A stretch of 64,000 nucleotides of DNA from Amycolatopsis lexingtonensis. GTDB lineage: Bacteria > Actinomycetota > Actinomycetes > Mycobacteriales > Pseudonocardiaceae. The notes beneath the pieces are model-generated. The model ran no database searches. It saw only the letters and a program-made list of their open reading frames with translations, and was not told the DNA's origin. The position numbers were made by a program, and so were the translations under genes. The stretch is from contig NZ_JADBEG010000001.1 in NCBI RefSeq assembly GCF_014873755.1, forward strand, positions 8,468,501-8,532,500, given 5' to 3'. This document shows, piece after piece, positions 52,146 through 59,999 of this stretch (positions are counted from its first letter, which is position 1; the number at the start of each line of letters is the position of its first letter).

Positions 52146-53614
52146 GCTGGCGACTCCCCGTCGGTTCCTGCTGCTGACTCGGCGTCGAGGGCGGCCTGGG
52201 CCGCCTCCGCCGCGGGTGTACCCGGCCGGCGCCGGATCGCCCAGCCTTCGATGTTGCGCTGCGGCGGCGCCGACACCGCGAGTGTGCCCGGCGGGACGTC
52301 CTCGCGGATCACGGCACCCGCACCACTGTAAGCGCCGTCACCGACCTGCACCGGAGCGACGAACGTGTTGTCGGCGCCCAACCGGACATACGACCCGATA
52401 ACGGTGCGGTGCTTGTTGACGCCGTCGTAGTTCACGAACACGCTGGAGCAGCCGATGTTGCTGTGCTCACCGATCGTGGCGTCGCCGACGTAGGTCAGGT
52501 GCGGCACCTTCGTGCCGGCGCCGATGTCGGCGGACTTCGTCTCGACGAACGCGCCGAGCTTGCCCTTTTCGCCCAGCTTCGTGCCGGGCCGCAGGTAGGT
52601 GAACGGGCCGACGTTGACGCCGTCGCCGAGTTCGGAGTCCGAGCCGTGCACGCGCACCACCGAGGCGCGGGCGCCGATGGTCATGTTCGTCAGCGTGCTG
52701 TCCGGCCCGACCGTCGTGCCTTCGCCGACCGACGTCGTGCCCTTGAGCTGCACGCCGGGCTCGATGACGACGTCACGCGAGAGGGTGACGCCGGCGTCGA
52801 TCCAGGTCGTGGCCGGGTCGACGACCGTGACGCCCTCGCGCTGCCAGCGCCGCACGATCCGGCGGTTGAGCTCGGCGCCGAGCACCGACAGCTGGACGCG
52901 GTCGTTGACGCCCTCGGTCAGCCACGGGTCGTCGACGACCAGCGCGCCGACGTGCAGGCCGTCGCCGTTCGCGATGCCCAGGACGTCGGTGAGGTAGAGC
53001 TCGCCCTGCGCGTTGTCGGTCGAGAGGCGCGAGAGGCCGTCGCGCAGCACGGCGGCGTCGAAGGCGTAGACCCCGGAGTTGATCTCGGTGATCTCCGCCT
53101 GCTCCGGGGTGGCGTCCTTGTGCTCGACGATCCCGGTGACCTTGCCCGTCGCGTCGCGCACCATGCGGCCGTAGCCGGTCGGGTCGTCGACCACGGCGGT
53201 GAGCACGGTGACGGCGTTCTTCGCCTCGGTGTGCTCCTCGAGCAGGGCGCGCAGGGTCTCGGTGTCGAGCAGCGGGACGTCGCCGTAGCTGACGAGCACG
53301 GTGCCGGTCAGGTCGGCGGGCAGGGTCGCGAGCGCGCAGGACACGGCGTGGCCGGTGCCCTTCTGCTGGTCCTGCACCGCGGTGCCGACCGCGCGGCCGA
53401 GGGTGCCGGCGACCTGGGCGAGGTGCTCGCCGACGGCTTCGCGGCCGTGGCCGACGACGACCACGAGGTGCTCGGGGTCCAGTCCGGCGGCGGCCCGGAC
53501 GGCGTGCTCGACCAGGGGGCGCCCGGCGATCGGGTGCAGCACCTTGGGCGTCGAGGAACGCATGCGGGTGCCCTCACCCGCGGCGAGGATCAACGTGCTC
53601 AGCGGGCCGGTCAA
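52142..53614 (-). CDS. glmU: bifunctional GlmU (acetyltransferase/uridyltransferase)
   Basis: 490 aa from TTG 53614, preceded by GGGAG at 5 nt; TTG 53626 gives 494 aa but has a weaker RBS. N-terminal pyrophosphorylase [41 protein letters not shown]-terminal left-handed β-helix with catalytic His in [20 protein letters not shown], and [16 protein letters not shown]. It makes UDP-GlcNAc for cell wall. Cotranscribed with prs. A TAGGAT at ~53,655 gives a ~40 nt leader. Confidence 0.95.
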   Translation of the reverse strand: MTGPLSTLILAAGEGTRMRSSTPKVLHPIAGRPLVEHAVRAAAGLDPEHLVVVVGHGREAVGEHLAQVAGTLGRAVGTAVQDQQKGTGHAVSCALATLPADLTGTVLVSYGDVPLLDTETLRALLEEHTEAKNAVTVLTAVVDDPTGYGRMVRDATGKVTGIVEHKDATPEQAEITEINSGVYAFDAAVLRDGLSRLSTDNAQGELYLTDVLGIANGDGLHVGALVVDDPWLTEGVNDRVQLSVLGAELNRRIVRRWQREGVTVVDPATTWIDAGVTLSRDVVIEPGVQLKGTTSVGEGTTVGPDSTLTNMTIGARASVVRVHGSDSELGDGVNVGPFTYLRPGTKLGEKGKLGAFVETKSADIGAGTKVPHLTYVGDATIGEHSNIGCSSVFVNYDGVNKHRTVIGSYVRLGADNTFVAPVQVGDGAYSGAGAVIREDVPPGTLAVSAPPQRNIEGWAIRRRPGTPAAEAAQAALDAESAAGTDGESPA

Positions 53615-53662
53615 CGGCGCTCCCAACGGTTACCAATAAGTGGCTTCTGTCGGGCACCGATC

Positions 53663-55390
53663 CTAACTGTGGTCCTCGGCGTCCCACGCGGGGTCGGTCG
53701 GAGGGGCCTCGCTCGCCCACGCGGCGGCCGGATCGGCGGCCATCGAGTTCGCCGACGCCACCTGGTTGCCGCCGCCGCGTTTCGCCTGGTACATGGCCGC
53801 GTCGGCGCGCGCGAGGACCTGCTCGCCGCGCTCCTGCGGCCGCAGCGAAACGAGCCCGATCGACAGCGTGACGCCGTGCGAAAGGTGGTGCGGCAGGCCT
53901 GCGACGGACTTCACGGCGCGGCCGAGCGCCATCTTCGCCGCGGACGCCGGCGTGCCCGGCAGCAGCACGATGAACTCGTCGCCGCCGTAGCGCGCGACCA
54001 GGTCGTCCCCGCGCAGGGCGTCACGGAGTGTGCTTGCGACGACACGCAGCACGTTGTCGCCTTCGGCGTGCGACTGCTTGTCGTTGACGCCCTTGAAGCC
54101 GTCGAGGTCGACCAGCGCGACGGCGAGCGGCTGCGCGTCGGCCGACGAGGCGAGCTGGCGCAGCTTCTCGTCCAGCGCCCGCCGGTTCGGCAGGCCGGTG
54201 AGCGGGTCCTGCAGCGCCTGCTGGGTGATGGCGCCGTGCTCGGCGGAGAGCCGTTCGTGCTCGCGGCGGGCGTTCAGCGTGGCGATCTGCGACTCGCGCA
54301 AGCTCCACATTTCGGACTCGAGGCGGGTCGCGTAGTCGATCAGCGACTGGCTGGCACCGGACGCGTAGTCCGGGCTCGTGTCGAGCCGGGCCAGCTCGCG
54401 CGCGATGTTCAGCCGCATCGACGGCTGCGAGGTGTCGTCGCCGAGGAACTCGCGGGCCGAGCGCAGCACGTCGAGGGCCTCTTCGCGGCGGCCGCCCTTG
54501 TCCAGGCAGCGGGCCAGCGCGATCGCGACGATCTCGCGTTCGCCCGGGTAGCCGGTGCCCTCGTGCAGCGCCCGGAGCCGGTCGATCTGGTCGGTGGTCG
54601 GGTTGTGCAGCGCCTGCGCGGCGGCGAGGACGCCGACCTGGTCGACGGCCGGGACGTTCGCCCGCCGCGGGAACAGCGACTCGGTGAACGGGCCTTCCGC
54701 GGCGACCGCCATCGACGCGGCCGTGCGGAACTTCTCGGCGCTCTCGTCGTACTCGTCGATCCGCTCCAGCCGCAGGCCCCAGCCCAGCAGCATCTTGACG
54801 CGGTTCATCAGCTGCAGCGTGATCTCGTGCGGGCTCGCGCTCTCGCGGATTGCGCTCGCGGCGCGGCCGATGACCTCTTCGGCGGCTTCGTAGACGCCGA
54901 GCTGGTTCAGCACGATCCAGCAGTCGTTCAGCGTCGACCACAGCATCCGGTTCCAGGCGCGGATGCCGACCTGCCGGCTCGGGATCGCGGAGTCGTCGAG
55001 GATGGCCAGCGCGCGGGCGATCTCGGTGAGCGCGGGGTCCTCCTGCGCGGCGATCACCAGCCGGCGCCCGCGCAGCGCGTGCGCGTCGGCCCGCAGCAGC
55101 GCGAGGCCGTGGCGCCGGGTGTGCGCGAGCATCTCGTCGAGCCGCGGCTCGGCCTCGGCGGCCAGGCCCTTCGTGATCAGCCGCGCGACGGCGGAGGCGC
55201 GCAGCAGCTGCGCGACCATGGTCGGCTCGCCGCGGCGCTGGGTCTCGTCGAGCAGCTCGTCCATCAGTTCGACGATCTGGAGCTGCTGCGTGTACTCCTG
55301 CCGCTGGACCGCGGCGATCAGCTCCCGCGCGCGCCCGACGAGCCAGGCGTCGGACATTTCGGCCAGGGCGGGACGCCTGGCCGCCACCGG
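53663..55390 (-). CDS. diguanylate cyclase with helical N-terminal sensor region
   Basis: ~575 aa from GTG 55390 (ATG 55357 possible). Residues 1-~390 are helical, TPR-like repeats without TM. GGDEF domain at the C-terminus: QDPLTGLPNRRALDEKL, ALVDLDGFKGVNDKQSHAEG, RYGGDEFIVLLPG (GGDEF intact, near 468), SIGLVSL. RGDD five residues ahead of GGDEF is a complete RxxD inhibitory site. So it should make c-di-GMP with product feedback. Single gene near tRNA-Gln. A weak EAL partner is the truncated gene at the left edge, 53 kb away, so not linked. Confidence 0.88.
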   Translation of the reverse strand, partial: PVAARRPALAEMSDAWLVGRARELIAAVQRQEYTQQLQIVELMDELLDETQRRGEPTMVAQLLRASAVARLITKGLAAEAEPRLDEMLAHTRRHGLALLRADAHALRGRRLVIAAQEDPALTEIARALAILDDSAIPSRQVGIRAWNRMLWSTLNDCWIVLNQLGVYEAAEEVIGRAASAIRESASPHEITLQLMNRVKMLLGWGLRLERIDEYDESAEKFRTAASMAVAAEGPFTESLFPRRANVPAVDQVGVLAAAQALHNPTTDQIDRLRALHEGTGYPGEREIVAIALARCLDKGGRREEALDVLRSAREFLGDDTSQPSMRLNIARELARLDTSPDYASGASQSLIDYATRLESEMWSLRESQIATLNARREHERLSAEHGAITQQALQDPLTGLPNRRALDEKLRQLASSADAQPLAVALVDLDGFKGVNDKQSHAEGDNVLRVVASTLRDALRGDDLVARYGGDEFIVLLPGTPASAAKMALGRAVKSVAGLPHHLSHGVTLSIGLVSLRPQERGEQVLARADAAMYQAKRGGGNQVASANSMAADPAAAWASEAPPTDPAWDAEDHS

Positions 55391-55454
55391 GTCGGTCGCC
55401 TCGTCGGTCAGCGCCAACCTCCCGGTGTCGTGGGGTTTCGGGTCCTTCTGCTGC

Positions 55455-55525
55455 TCCGCCGCCAGGATTCGAACCTGAACTGTCAGAACCAAAATCTGAA
55501 GTGCTGCCGATTACACTACGGCGGA
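55455..55525 (-). tRNA. tRNA-Gln (UUG anticodon)
   Basis: Reading the minus strand: acceptor TCCGCCG/CGGCGGA, anticodon stem TCAGA/TCTGA with loop TTTTGGT (anticodon TTG at its centre), T arm CAGG-TTCGAAT-CCTG, D arm with AATCGGCAG. 71 nt without CCA, which is not encoded. It lies between the GGDEF gene and the acyl desaturase. Confidence 0.95.
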
Positions 55526-55659
55526 TCGATCCTGGTCAGGATAGCGACGATCGGGTGTCGTCCGCGCGGGGGATGCGTTAGCGGCCCGTCCGCCGGGTAC
55601 CCGGCTTCGAACAACCGGTGTGAGGTTCAGGCACTCCCCAGCCGCCGAAACCTCCTGTA

Positions 55660-55696
55660 CCGTAACTTACGGCATCGTAGGTTAGGGCACCCTACG
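55660..55696. promoter_or_regulatory. operator-like palindromes before the desaturase
   Basis: CCGTAA-C-TTACGG (55660-55672) is a perfect 13-bp palindrome; CGTAGG/CCTACG (55676-55696) is another. TAGGTT (55678-55683) may be the -10. They are candidates for the TetR protein encoded at 56715. Confidence 0.6.
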
Positions 55697-55731
55697 TCTT
55701 AGGGTCGCCCGCGTAGGGAGAAGTGAAGCGT

Positions 55732-56697
55732 ATGACGGCCACGCTCGACCGTTCTCAGCCCACCGGGGAGCCTTCGGCCCCCAAGGGCCCCAAACCCGTC
55801 ACCGAAGGCACGCGCGGCATCGGCGTGCAGCTGTCGGTCTACTTCGGCGTGATCGCGCCGCTGGTGGCACTGCTGGTCGCGGTGCCCTTCGCCTGGGGCT
55901 GGGGACTGAGCTGGGTCGACGTCGCCATCTTCGTCGTCTTCTACGCGATCAGCGGGCTCGGCATCACGGTGTCGTACCACCGCTACTTCACGCACGGCTC
56001 GTTCAAGGCCAAGCAGTGGCTGCGCGTGCTCATGGCCATCGCGGGCAGCATCGCCCTGCAGGGCCCGGTGATCACCTGGGTCGCCGACCACCGCCGCCAC
56101 CACGCGTTCTCCGACCGCGACGGCGACCCGCACTCGCCGTGGGCGTTCGGCACCTCGCCGTGGGCCATCGCCAAGGGCTTCTGGCACGCGCACATGGGCT
56201 GGCTGTTCGAGCGCGACCAGACCAACGCCGAGCGCTTCGCGCCGGACCTGGTCAAGGACCCGGCGATCAAGAAGGTCGACGACCTGTTCTGGCTGTGGTC
56301 GCTGGTCAGCCTGCTGCTGCCGGCGCTGCTGGGCGGGCTCATCTCGTGGTCGCTCTGGGGCGCGGTCACCGCGTTCTTCTGGGCGGGCCTGGTGCGCATC
56401 TGCGTGCTGCACCACGTGACCTGGTCGGTCAACTCGATCTGCCACATGATCGGCGAGCGCCCGTTCGCCGCCCGCGACAAGTCGGCGAACTTCTGGCCCC
56501 TGGCCATTTTCTCGTTCGGCGAGTCGTGGCACAACCTGCACCACGCCGACCCGACGTCCGCGCGCCACGGCGTCAAGCGCGGCCAGATCGACATCTCCGC
56601 GCGGCTGATCTGGATCTTCGAGAAGTTCGGCTGGGTGCACGACGTCCGCTGGCCGACCCCGCAGCGCCTGGCCCGTATCGCGACGGAAAAGAGCTAG
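55732..56697 (+). CDS. membrane acyl desaturase (delta-9 type)
   Basis: 321 aa, four TM helices. Three His boxes: HRYFTH (~85), HRRHH (~124), HNLHH (~268), the dioiron site of acyl-CoA/acyl-lipid desaturases. Pattern as in M. tuberculosis DesA3. ATG 55732 has GGGAG 11 nt upstream; GTG 55723 is an alternative only 3 nt from the RBS. It puts a double bond in fatty acids to adjust membrane fluidity. The TetR gene 17 bp downstream probably regulates it. Confidence 0.93.
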   Translation: MTATLDRSQPTGEPSAPKGPKPVTEGTRGIGVQLSVYFGVIAPLVALLVAVPFAWGWGLSWVDVAIFVVFYAISGLGITVSYHRYFTHGSFKAKQWLRVLMAIAGSIALQGPVITWVADHRRHHAFSDRDGDPHSPWAFGTSPWAIAKGFWHAHMGWLFERDQTNAERFAPDLVKDPAIKKVDDLFWLWSLVSLLLPALLGGLISWSLWGAVTAFFWAGLVRICVLHHVTWSVNSICHMIGERPFAARDKSANFWPLAIFSFGESWHNLHHADPTSARHGVKRGQIDISARLIWIFEKFGWVHDVRWPTPQRLARIATEKS

Positions 56698-56702
56698 TCA
56701 AC

Positions 56703-56708
56703 TAGGCT
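56703..56708 (+). promoter_or_regulatory. -10 hexamer TAGGCT of TetR gene 56715
   Basis: TAGGCT, 6 nt before GTG 56715; it gives the regulator an independent leaderless transcript in the 17-bp gap after the desaturase. Confidence 0.5.
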
Positions 56709-56714
56709 GCGACG

Positions 56715-57386
56715 GTGGCGGGGAGACGACGTTCGAAGCGAGAGCAGCAGGTCACCGGGGCGCGTCCGGCCGCCCCGGTGACGCGGGTGCGGATGACCGG
56801 CAGCGAACGGCGCCGTCAGCTGCTGAACGTGGCCAGGGCCCTGTTCGCCGAAAAGGGCTTCGACGGCACGTCGATCGAGGAGATAGCCCACCGCGCCAAC
56901 GTGTCGAAACCGGTGGTGTACGAGCACTTCGGCGGCAAAGAGGGCATCTACGCGGTGGTTGTGGACCGCGAAACCCAGCTGTTGCTGGACCGCATGGTCT
57001 CCACCCTGCACGGCGGCCACCCCCGCGTGATGCTCGAACAGGCGGCGACGGCGTTGCTGTCGTACGTCGAGGATTCCCACGACGGCTTCCGCATCCTGGT
57101 GCGGGATTCTCCGGTGGCGAGTTCGACGGGCACGTTTTCCACGGTGCTGAACGACATTGCGAGCCAGGTCGAGCACATCCTGGCCCAGCAGTTCGCGGCT
57201 CGGGGGTATGACGAGAAGCTGGCGGCGTTGTACGCGCAGGCTTTGGTGGGGATGGTCGCGCTGACCGGGCAGTGGTGGCTGGACGCGCGGAAGCCGAAGC
57301 GTGATGAGGTCGCGGCTCATCTGGTGAACCTGGCTTGGAACGGGCTGTCGCACCTGGAGCACAAGCCGAAGCTGCGGCTGGGGTGA
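56715..57386 (+). CDS. TetR-family regulator linked to desaturase
   Basis: 223 aa from GTG 56715. A basic N-terminal extension (~1-30) precedes the HTH: ERRRQLLNVARALFAEKGFD, IEEIAHRANVSKPVVYEHFG. Ligand domain with SYVEDSHDGFRILVRDSPVA, resembling FasR-like fatty-acid-synthesis regulators. Probably controls the desaturase through CCGTAACTTACGG at 55660. Stop overlaps the DUF6228-like gene (GTGA). Confidence 0.88.
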   Translation: MAGRRRSKREQQVTGARPAAPVTRVRMTGSERRRQLLNVARALFAEKGFDGTSIEEIAHRANVSKPVVYEHFGGKEGIYAVVVDRETQLLLDRMVSTLHGGHPRVMLEQAATALLSYVEDSHDGFRILVRDSPVASSTGTFSTVLNDIASQVEHILAQQFAARGYDEKLAALYAQALVGMVALTGQWWLDARKPKRDEVAAHLVNLAWNGLSHLEHKPKLRLG

Positions 57387-57766
57387 CGGTTTCGGTCGCC
57401 GGGCCGGGCGTGACGCTGACCCTCGCGGACCTGGACCGGTCCGAAGGCGACCTGATCTACTTCACGGCCCGGGCGGAAGGCGACGGCCTTTCCGCCACGG
57501 TGAGCGTCGAAACCCTCTACGGCGACAGCCTCGAGACCTTCGCGGCCGGCCTCGACCGCGATTTCGGCGGCTGGGCCGGCGCCCGGACCTGGACGTCGTT
57601 CCGCGGCGACCTCGAACTGCGCGCGACGCACGCCGGACGCGTGGTCGAGCTGGTGTGGACGCTCCGCCGTCCGGGGTGCTGGGAGTGCACGGTCCGGACG
57701 CTCGTCACGCCGGGCGAGGAACTCCGGCGGTTCAGCGCGGACGTGGCGGACTTCCTCGTCAGCTGA
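57383..57766 (+). CDS. small β-rich protein (DUF6228-like)
   Basis: 127 aa from GTG 57383, sharing a 4-bp overlap with the TetR gene. Sequence alternates hydrophobic strands (VTLTLADLDRSEGDLIYFTA, LSATVSVETLYGDSLETFAA) and ends DVADFLVS. It resembles the uncharacterised DUF6228 family, an assignment I hold weakly. No catalytic motif. Overlaps the convergent Nudix gene by 8 bp. Confidence 0.65.
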   Translation: MTVSVAGPGVTLTLADLDRSEGDLIYFTARAEGDGLSATVSVETLYGDSLETFAAGLDRDFGGWAGARTWTSFRGDLELRATHAGRVVELVWTLRRPGCWECTVRTLVTPGEELRRFSADVADFLVS

Positions 57767-58148
57767 GCTGCCCGGTCTCGTGCAGGTGGTCGAAGATGAG
57801 CTTGTCCACCGCCGAAACCCGGTCGCGGTCCGCGTACGTCAGCCAGGCGATCTCTTCGATCTCGCTGCTGGCGGCCGGCGTGCCGGTGTACTCCGCCGTG
57901 TAGCAGGTCATCCGGACCAGGGTGCCCGCGTGGCCGTGCGCCTCCGCCTCGAACACCCCCGCCGGGGCGATCGTCGACGGCGTGATCGCGACGTCGAGTT
58001 CCTCGTGGATCTCGCGGATGAGCGTCTCGGCGTCCGACTCGCCCGGCTCGCGCTTGCCGCCCGGGAGGTAGTACACGTCCTTGCCGCGCGAGCGGGTGCT
58101 GAGGATGCGGCCGCCGACCGGGTGCAGCCAGGCGATCTTGTCGATCAC
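57759..58148 (-). CDS. Nudix hydrolase, tandem copy 2
   Basis: 129 aa from GTG 58148. Nudix box GGKREPGESDAETLIREIHE with EELD (ends Asp where Gly is usual). About 70% identical by eye to the gene immediately upstream, including SSEIEEIAWLTYAD. Hydrolyses a nucleoside-diphosphate-linked compound such as 8-oxo-dGTP; substrate not known. GTGA overlap with copy 1: last gene of a three-gene operon with an isochorismatase-like protein. Confidence 0.9.
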   Translation of the reverse strand: MIDKIAWLHPVGGRILSTRSRGKDVYYLPGGKREPGESDAETLIREIHEELDVAITPSTIAPAGVFEAEAHGHAGTLVRMTCYTAEYTGTPAASSEIEEIAWLTYADRDRVSAVDKLIFDHLHETGQLS

Positions 58149-58537
58149 CGCAGCTCGCCGGTGCGGCGCAGGTGGTCGAAGATCAGCTGGGCGACCAGGG
58201 AAACCCGCGGCCGGTCCGCGTGGGCGAGCCAGGCGATCTCCTCGATCTCGCTGCTCGCCTTGAGCGTTCCCTGGTAGTCCGCGGTGTAGGCCGCCGTGCG
58301 GACCAGGGTGCCCGCGGCTTTGCCGTGTGCCTGGCCTTCGAACGTGCCCGCTGGCGCGATCGTCGACGGGGTGATCTCGACGTCCAGTTCTTCGCGGATC
58401 TCGCGGACCAGCGTTTCGGTGTCCGATTCGCCGGGCTCGCGTTTGCCGCCCGGCAGGTAGAACTTGTCCTTGCCCCGCGAACGCGCGGCCAGGACCCGGC
58501 CGTCCACGACGTGCAGCCACGCGACCTTGTCGATCAC
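58145..58537 (-). CDS. Nudix hydrolase, tandem copy 1
   Basis: 130 aa from GTG 58537. Nudix box GGKREPGESDTETLVREIRE with EELD. Same length and order as the next gene, which points to a recent tandem duplication followed by change at the N-terminal strand and the C-terminal helix (RVSLVAQLIFDHLRRTGELR). Linked to both neighbours by 4-bp overlaps. Confidence 0.9.
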   Translation of the reverse strand: MIDKVAWLHVVDGRVLAARSRGKDKFYLPGGKREPGESDTETLVREIREELDVEITPSTIAPAGTFEGQAHGKAAGTLVRTAAYTADYQGTLKASSEIEEIAWLAHADRPRVSLVAQLIFDHLRRTGELR

Positions 58538-59028
58538 GCCAGCACCTCCTCGGTCGTCATGACCGTGCCGAGCCGCAGGAAGATCTTCGTCATCGCGTTC
58601 TCGTGCGAGATGTCGGAAAGCGCTGTCATCGCGTCGGAGACCGCCACCGTGTCGTAGCCGTGGTCGGACGCCGCGCGCAGGGTCGATTCGACGCCGAACT
58701 CCGTCGCGATGCCGCCGAAGTACACCGTGCGGACGCCCTTGCCGCGCAGGTACTCGTCCAGGTCGGTGCCGGCGAAGCCGCCGATCGTGTACTTCGTGAC
58801 GATCTTGTCGTCCTGCGCGTCGAAGACCAGTTCGTTGCCCGGCGGGTTGTCCGGCCGCGACACCCGCACGATCACCACCGGCGCGCCCGCCTCGCGGAAG
58901 GCGTCCCGTAGGCGCAGGGCGTTCCGCACTACCTCTTCGCCGCGGTACGGCGTGGTCGGCAACGCGACGATCCGCTCCTGCAGGTCGACGAGCACGAGCG
59001 CGGACGTGGCCGGATCGATCTTGGTCAT
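58534..59028 (-). CDS. isochorismatase-like protein without catalytic Cys
   Basis: 164 aa, isochorismatase/cysteine-hydrolase fold. Asp15 (LVLVDLQERI), Lys79 (DKIVTKYTIGGF) and the cis-peptide GGIATE are present. The nucleophile position reads TEFGVEST, so Gly112 replaces Cys. In isochorismatases such as PhzD this position is also Gly and they hydrolyse vinyl ethers, so activity may survive. TAGGAT at 59035-59040 gives a leaderless start. First gene of the operon with two Nudix genes. Confidence 0.88.
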   Translation of the reverse strand: MTKIDPATSALVLVDLQERIVALPTTPYRGEEVVRNALRLRDAFREAGAPVVIVRVSRPDNPPGNELVFDAQDDKIVTKYTIGGFAGTDLDEYLRGKGVRTVYFGGIATEFGVESTLRAASDHGYDTVAVSDAMTALSDISHENAMTKIFLRLGTVMTTEEVLA

Positions 59029-59034
59029 GCCCCG

Positions 59035-59051
59035 ATCCTAGGCACTAGGGT
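59035..59051. promoter_or_regulatory. back-to-back -10 boxes in a 30-bp divergent gap
   Basis: TAGGAT (minus strand, 59035-59040) precedes ATG 59028 by 6 nt; TAGGGT (plus, 59046-59051) precedes ATG 59059 by 7 nt. The two mRNAs would start at or near their start codons and the -35 regions lie in the opposite genes. Confidence 0.6.
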
Positions 59052-59058
59052 CGGGAGC

Positions 59059-59778
59059 ATGGGGAACAACAGGGAAGTCGTGGTGACCGGTGGCGGCACG
59101 GGTATCGGCTACGCGGTCGCGGCCGCGTTCGCCGGTGATCGCGTCACGATCACCGGTCGTCGCGAACAGGTGCTCACCGAGGCCGCGGCGCTGCTGGGCG
59201 CGCGGCCCGTCGTGTTCGATGCCGCCGATCCCGCGGCCGTCGAAGCCGCACTCGCGGAGTTGCCGGAGCGGGTCGACGTGCTCGTCAACAACGCCGGCGG
59301 CAACACGGACTTCCTCGACGCGGAAGGGGAAGGGCTCGCCGGCTTCGCGGCCGCGTTCGAACGGAACCTGCGGTCCAATGTGGTCAGTGCGGCACTGGTG
59401 ACGCACGCGCTGCGCGAGCGTTTCGCTGACAGCGCCCGGATCGTGACGATCGGCTCGATCGCCGCCCACACCGGCGCCGGCTCCTACGGGGCGGCGAAGG
59501 CCGCGGTCGAGGGCTGGAACGTGAGCGTGGCCAGGGAGTTCGGTCCGCGCGGGATCACCGCGAACGTCGTCGCGCCCGGCCTGATCGGGGACACCGAGTT
59601 CTTTCACGGGCAGCTCAGCGACGGCCGTCGCGAGTGGCTGATCGGCAACACGATGAACAAGCGACCGGGCACGCCGGAAGACGTGGCCGCGGTGGTCGCG
59701 TTTCTGGCGAGCCCCGCCGCCGGGCACGTCACGGGCCAAGTGGTGCACGTCAACGGCGGGGCTCACCTGGGTAACTAG
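59059..59778 (+). CDS. short-chain dehydrogenase/reductase
   Basis: 239 aa classical SDR. TGGGTGIGYAVAAAFAG cofactor loop, NNAGGNTDFL, Ser in TIGSIAAHTGAGSYGAAKAA with the catalytic Tyr-x-x-x-Lys, and a C-terminal PAAGHVTGQVVHVNGGAHLGN. Broadly a ketoreductase or dehydrogenase; FabG-like, but no adjacent lipid gene. Divergent from the isochorismatase-like/Nudix operon. Confidence 0.9.
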   Translation: MGNNREVVVTGGGTGIGYAVAAAFAGDRVTITGRREQVLTEAAALLGARPVVFDAADPAAVEAALAELPERVDVLVNNAGGNTDFLDAEGEGLAGFAAAFERNLRSNVVSAALVTHALRERFADSARIVTIGSIAAHTGAGSYGAAKAAVEGWNVSVAREFGPRGITANVVAPGLIGDTEFFHGQLSDGRREWLIGNTMNKRPGTPEDVAAVVAFLASPAAGHVTGQVVHVNGGAHLGN

Positions 59779-59787
59779 TGGCTGGAG

Positions 59788-59832
59788 GCCGGTCCCCGAT
59801 CGCCAGGTCGGCGATGGCGCCCGGGGACCGGC
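59788..59832 (+). terminator. two-level hairpin after SDR
   Basis: GCCGGTCCCC/GGGGACCGGC (59788-59797, 59823-59832) with an inner ATCGCC/GGCGAT. No T tract. In the 221-bp gap to the next (minus) gene; a further GGTCACG/CGTGACC hairpin lies at ~59,976-59,993. Confidence 0.55.
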
Positions 59833-59999
59833 GCGGTGCTGCCGCGGGAACGCTTTCTTCGGACCGCGTCCAACACGCGTCGGGGGCGGGCGAAAACTCT
59901 TGGTGAGAACCATGTTCCGCGATCGAACCCCCGGACGACAGTGTCCCGGGCACCGGCTCGGTGTGTTTTTTTCATGGTCACGCCGCCGTGACCGACGGG

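Noticed and set aside
52409..55702. Very long open frame on the plus strand opposite glmU and the GGDEF gene
   Set aside because: It reads through two proven genes in antisense, and its composition (Arg, Gly, Ala, Asp-rich, no domains) is the usual product of high-GC third-position bias.
59976..59993. GGTCACG/CGTGACC hairpin as a terminator for the PQQ-type gene
   Set aside because: On the minus strand it is followed by A residues, not T, so it lacks the tail needed for intrinsic termination.
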